The notes beneath the pieces were generated by a model, which had not been told where the DNA came from, searched no databases, and saw only the letters and a program-made list of their open reading frames with translations. Below are positions 7,537 through 7,910 of a stretch of DNA of 7,910 nucleotides, in pieces (positions within the stretch are counted from its first letter, which is position 1; each line of letters starts with the position of its first letter). The stretch comes from Alphaproteobacteria bacterium (lineage in GTDB: Bacteria > Pseudomonadota > Alphaproteobacteria > Puniceispirillales > Puniceispirillaceae), in assembly GCA_009936885.1 (NCBI GenBank), contig JAACDT010000108.1, positions 1 to 7,910 on the forward strand, in the 5' to 3' direction. The position numbers and the translations under genes were made by a program.

Positions 7537-7540
7537 CCTC
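7537..7540 (-). promoter_or_regulatory. Ribosome binding site deciding the LON-domain gene start
   Basis: On the minus strand GAGGAATATATG places GAGG 5 nt before the ATG at 7531. It is the strongest Shine-Dalgarno match in this operon and supports the shorter start over the ATG at 7597. Confidence 0.6.
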
Positions 7541-7600
7541 ATCCAATATTGTCCTTGGGAATAAACTAATTTGTCTATTAGATGAAACATAGTGCAAGAA

Positions 7601-7910
7601 TCAGGAAAACAAATAGCTAGATAATTTCCGTCTTGCCTTAATCACATCTGGATGTGTTTGGCCAAGTGCTGTGAAAAACTCAATCAGTTGTGTTCGTGCT
7701 GCATTTTCCTGCCAAGAGGGGTCCATTTTTATGGACTCCAAAAGATGATACATAGCCTCTGATTGCCGGCCTGAGGCGAAAAGTGCAACCGCCAAATCCT
7801 GCCTTGCTTGCAAATTTGCTGGGTCAGATTGCACAGCAATCTCCAAATCACCTGTCTCAGATACTACTTCAGCGCCTTTTATAGCCACTTTTAGGGCAGC
7901 CATAACATCC
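7601..7910 (-). CDS. cnoX: CnoX/YbbN-type thioredoxin-TPR protein, C-terminal part (cut by window edge)
   Basis: Partial gene: the reading frame is open to the right edge (codons for Asp-Val precede the Met at 7903), so the N-terminal thioredoxin domain lies outside and only 102 C-terminal residues are seen. They hold a TPR-like helical array: the segment DPANLQARQDLAVALFASGR, then EAMYHLLESIKMDPSW, then a final KARRKLSSYLFS. The ending ARR.LSS.LFS and the spacing of the helices are typical of the C-terminus of alphaproteobacterial CnoX/YbbN proteins, which are annotated as thioredoxin or co-chaperonin. In the family these proteins hold unfolded clients and pass them to GroEL or DnaK under oxidative stress. 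The gene is upstream of the LON-domain gene, 69 bp before its preferred start. The thioredoxin CXXC motif cannot be checked here, so assignment rests on the C-terminal pattern and gene order. Confidence 0.75.
   Translation of the reverse strand, partial: DVMAALKVAIKGAEVVSETGDLEIAVQSDPANLQARQDLAVALFASGRQSEAMYHLLESIKMDPSWQENAARTQLIEFFTALGQTHPDVIKARRKLSSYLFS

Noticed and set aside
1..7910. Defence system, prophage, insertion sequence or CRISPR array
   Set aside because: All but short gaps are occupied by housekeeping genes in a plausible alphaproteobacterial order; I saw no transposase, integrase, spaced direct repeats or marked shift in composition.

Overview
The window looks like a stretch of core chromosome from an AT-rich alphaproteobacterium. 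The evidence is the gene content and order: a CnoX/YbbN-type thioredoxin, a LON-domain protein, a Trm112-like protein, a DUF971 protein, a UbiH-family monooxygenase, a DapC-like aminotransferase, FtsK, LolA and XthA. From general knowledge this is a familiar alphaproteobacterial neighbourhood. The low GC and short intergenic gaps would suit a streamlined, possibly marine lineage such as SAR116, but that placement is inference. The standard genetic code fits all genes. I see no tRNA, rRNA, CRISPR array, insertion sequence or prophage gene.

Layout, left to right: (1) 1-200, minus strand, is the N-terminus of exonuclease III (xthA), cut by the window edge. (2) 232-258 is a perfect 12-bp inverted repeat overlapping the lolA stop codon. 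(3) 251-4395, minus strand, is a tight operon transcribed dapC-like aminotransferase > ftsK > lolA, with overlapping or nearly touching genes. (4) 4396-4493 is a 98-bp divergent intergenic region that must hold the promoters for both directions. (5) 4494-6238, plus strand, is gmhB followed 2 bp later by a ubiH-family gene. (6) 6239-6244 is a six-base convergent junction. (7) 6245-7910, minus strand, is a second operon transcribed cnoX (C-terminal part only) > LON-domain gene > Trm112-like gene > DUF971 gene.

The genes serve cell-envelope and housekeeping roles: DNA repair (XthA), lipoprotein transport to the outer membrane (LolA), chromosome segregation at division (FtsK), diaminopimelate/lysine synthesis for peptidoglycan (DapC-like), LPS heptose synthesis (GmhB), ubiquinone ring hydroxylation (UbiH-type), and a protein-quality-control or cofactor group (CnoX, LON domain, Trm112, DUF971) whose joint role is not established.

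I did not find a convincing new system. The points most worth a second look are the poorly characterised CnoX-LON-Trm112-DUF971 operon, a degenerate FAD-binding signature in the UbiH-family protein, the gmhB-ubiH pairing away from other heptose genes, a divergent Trm112 motif, and the palindrome at the lolA stop.
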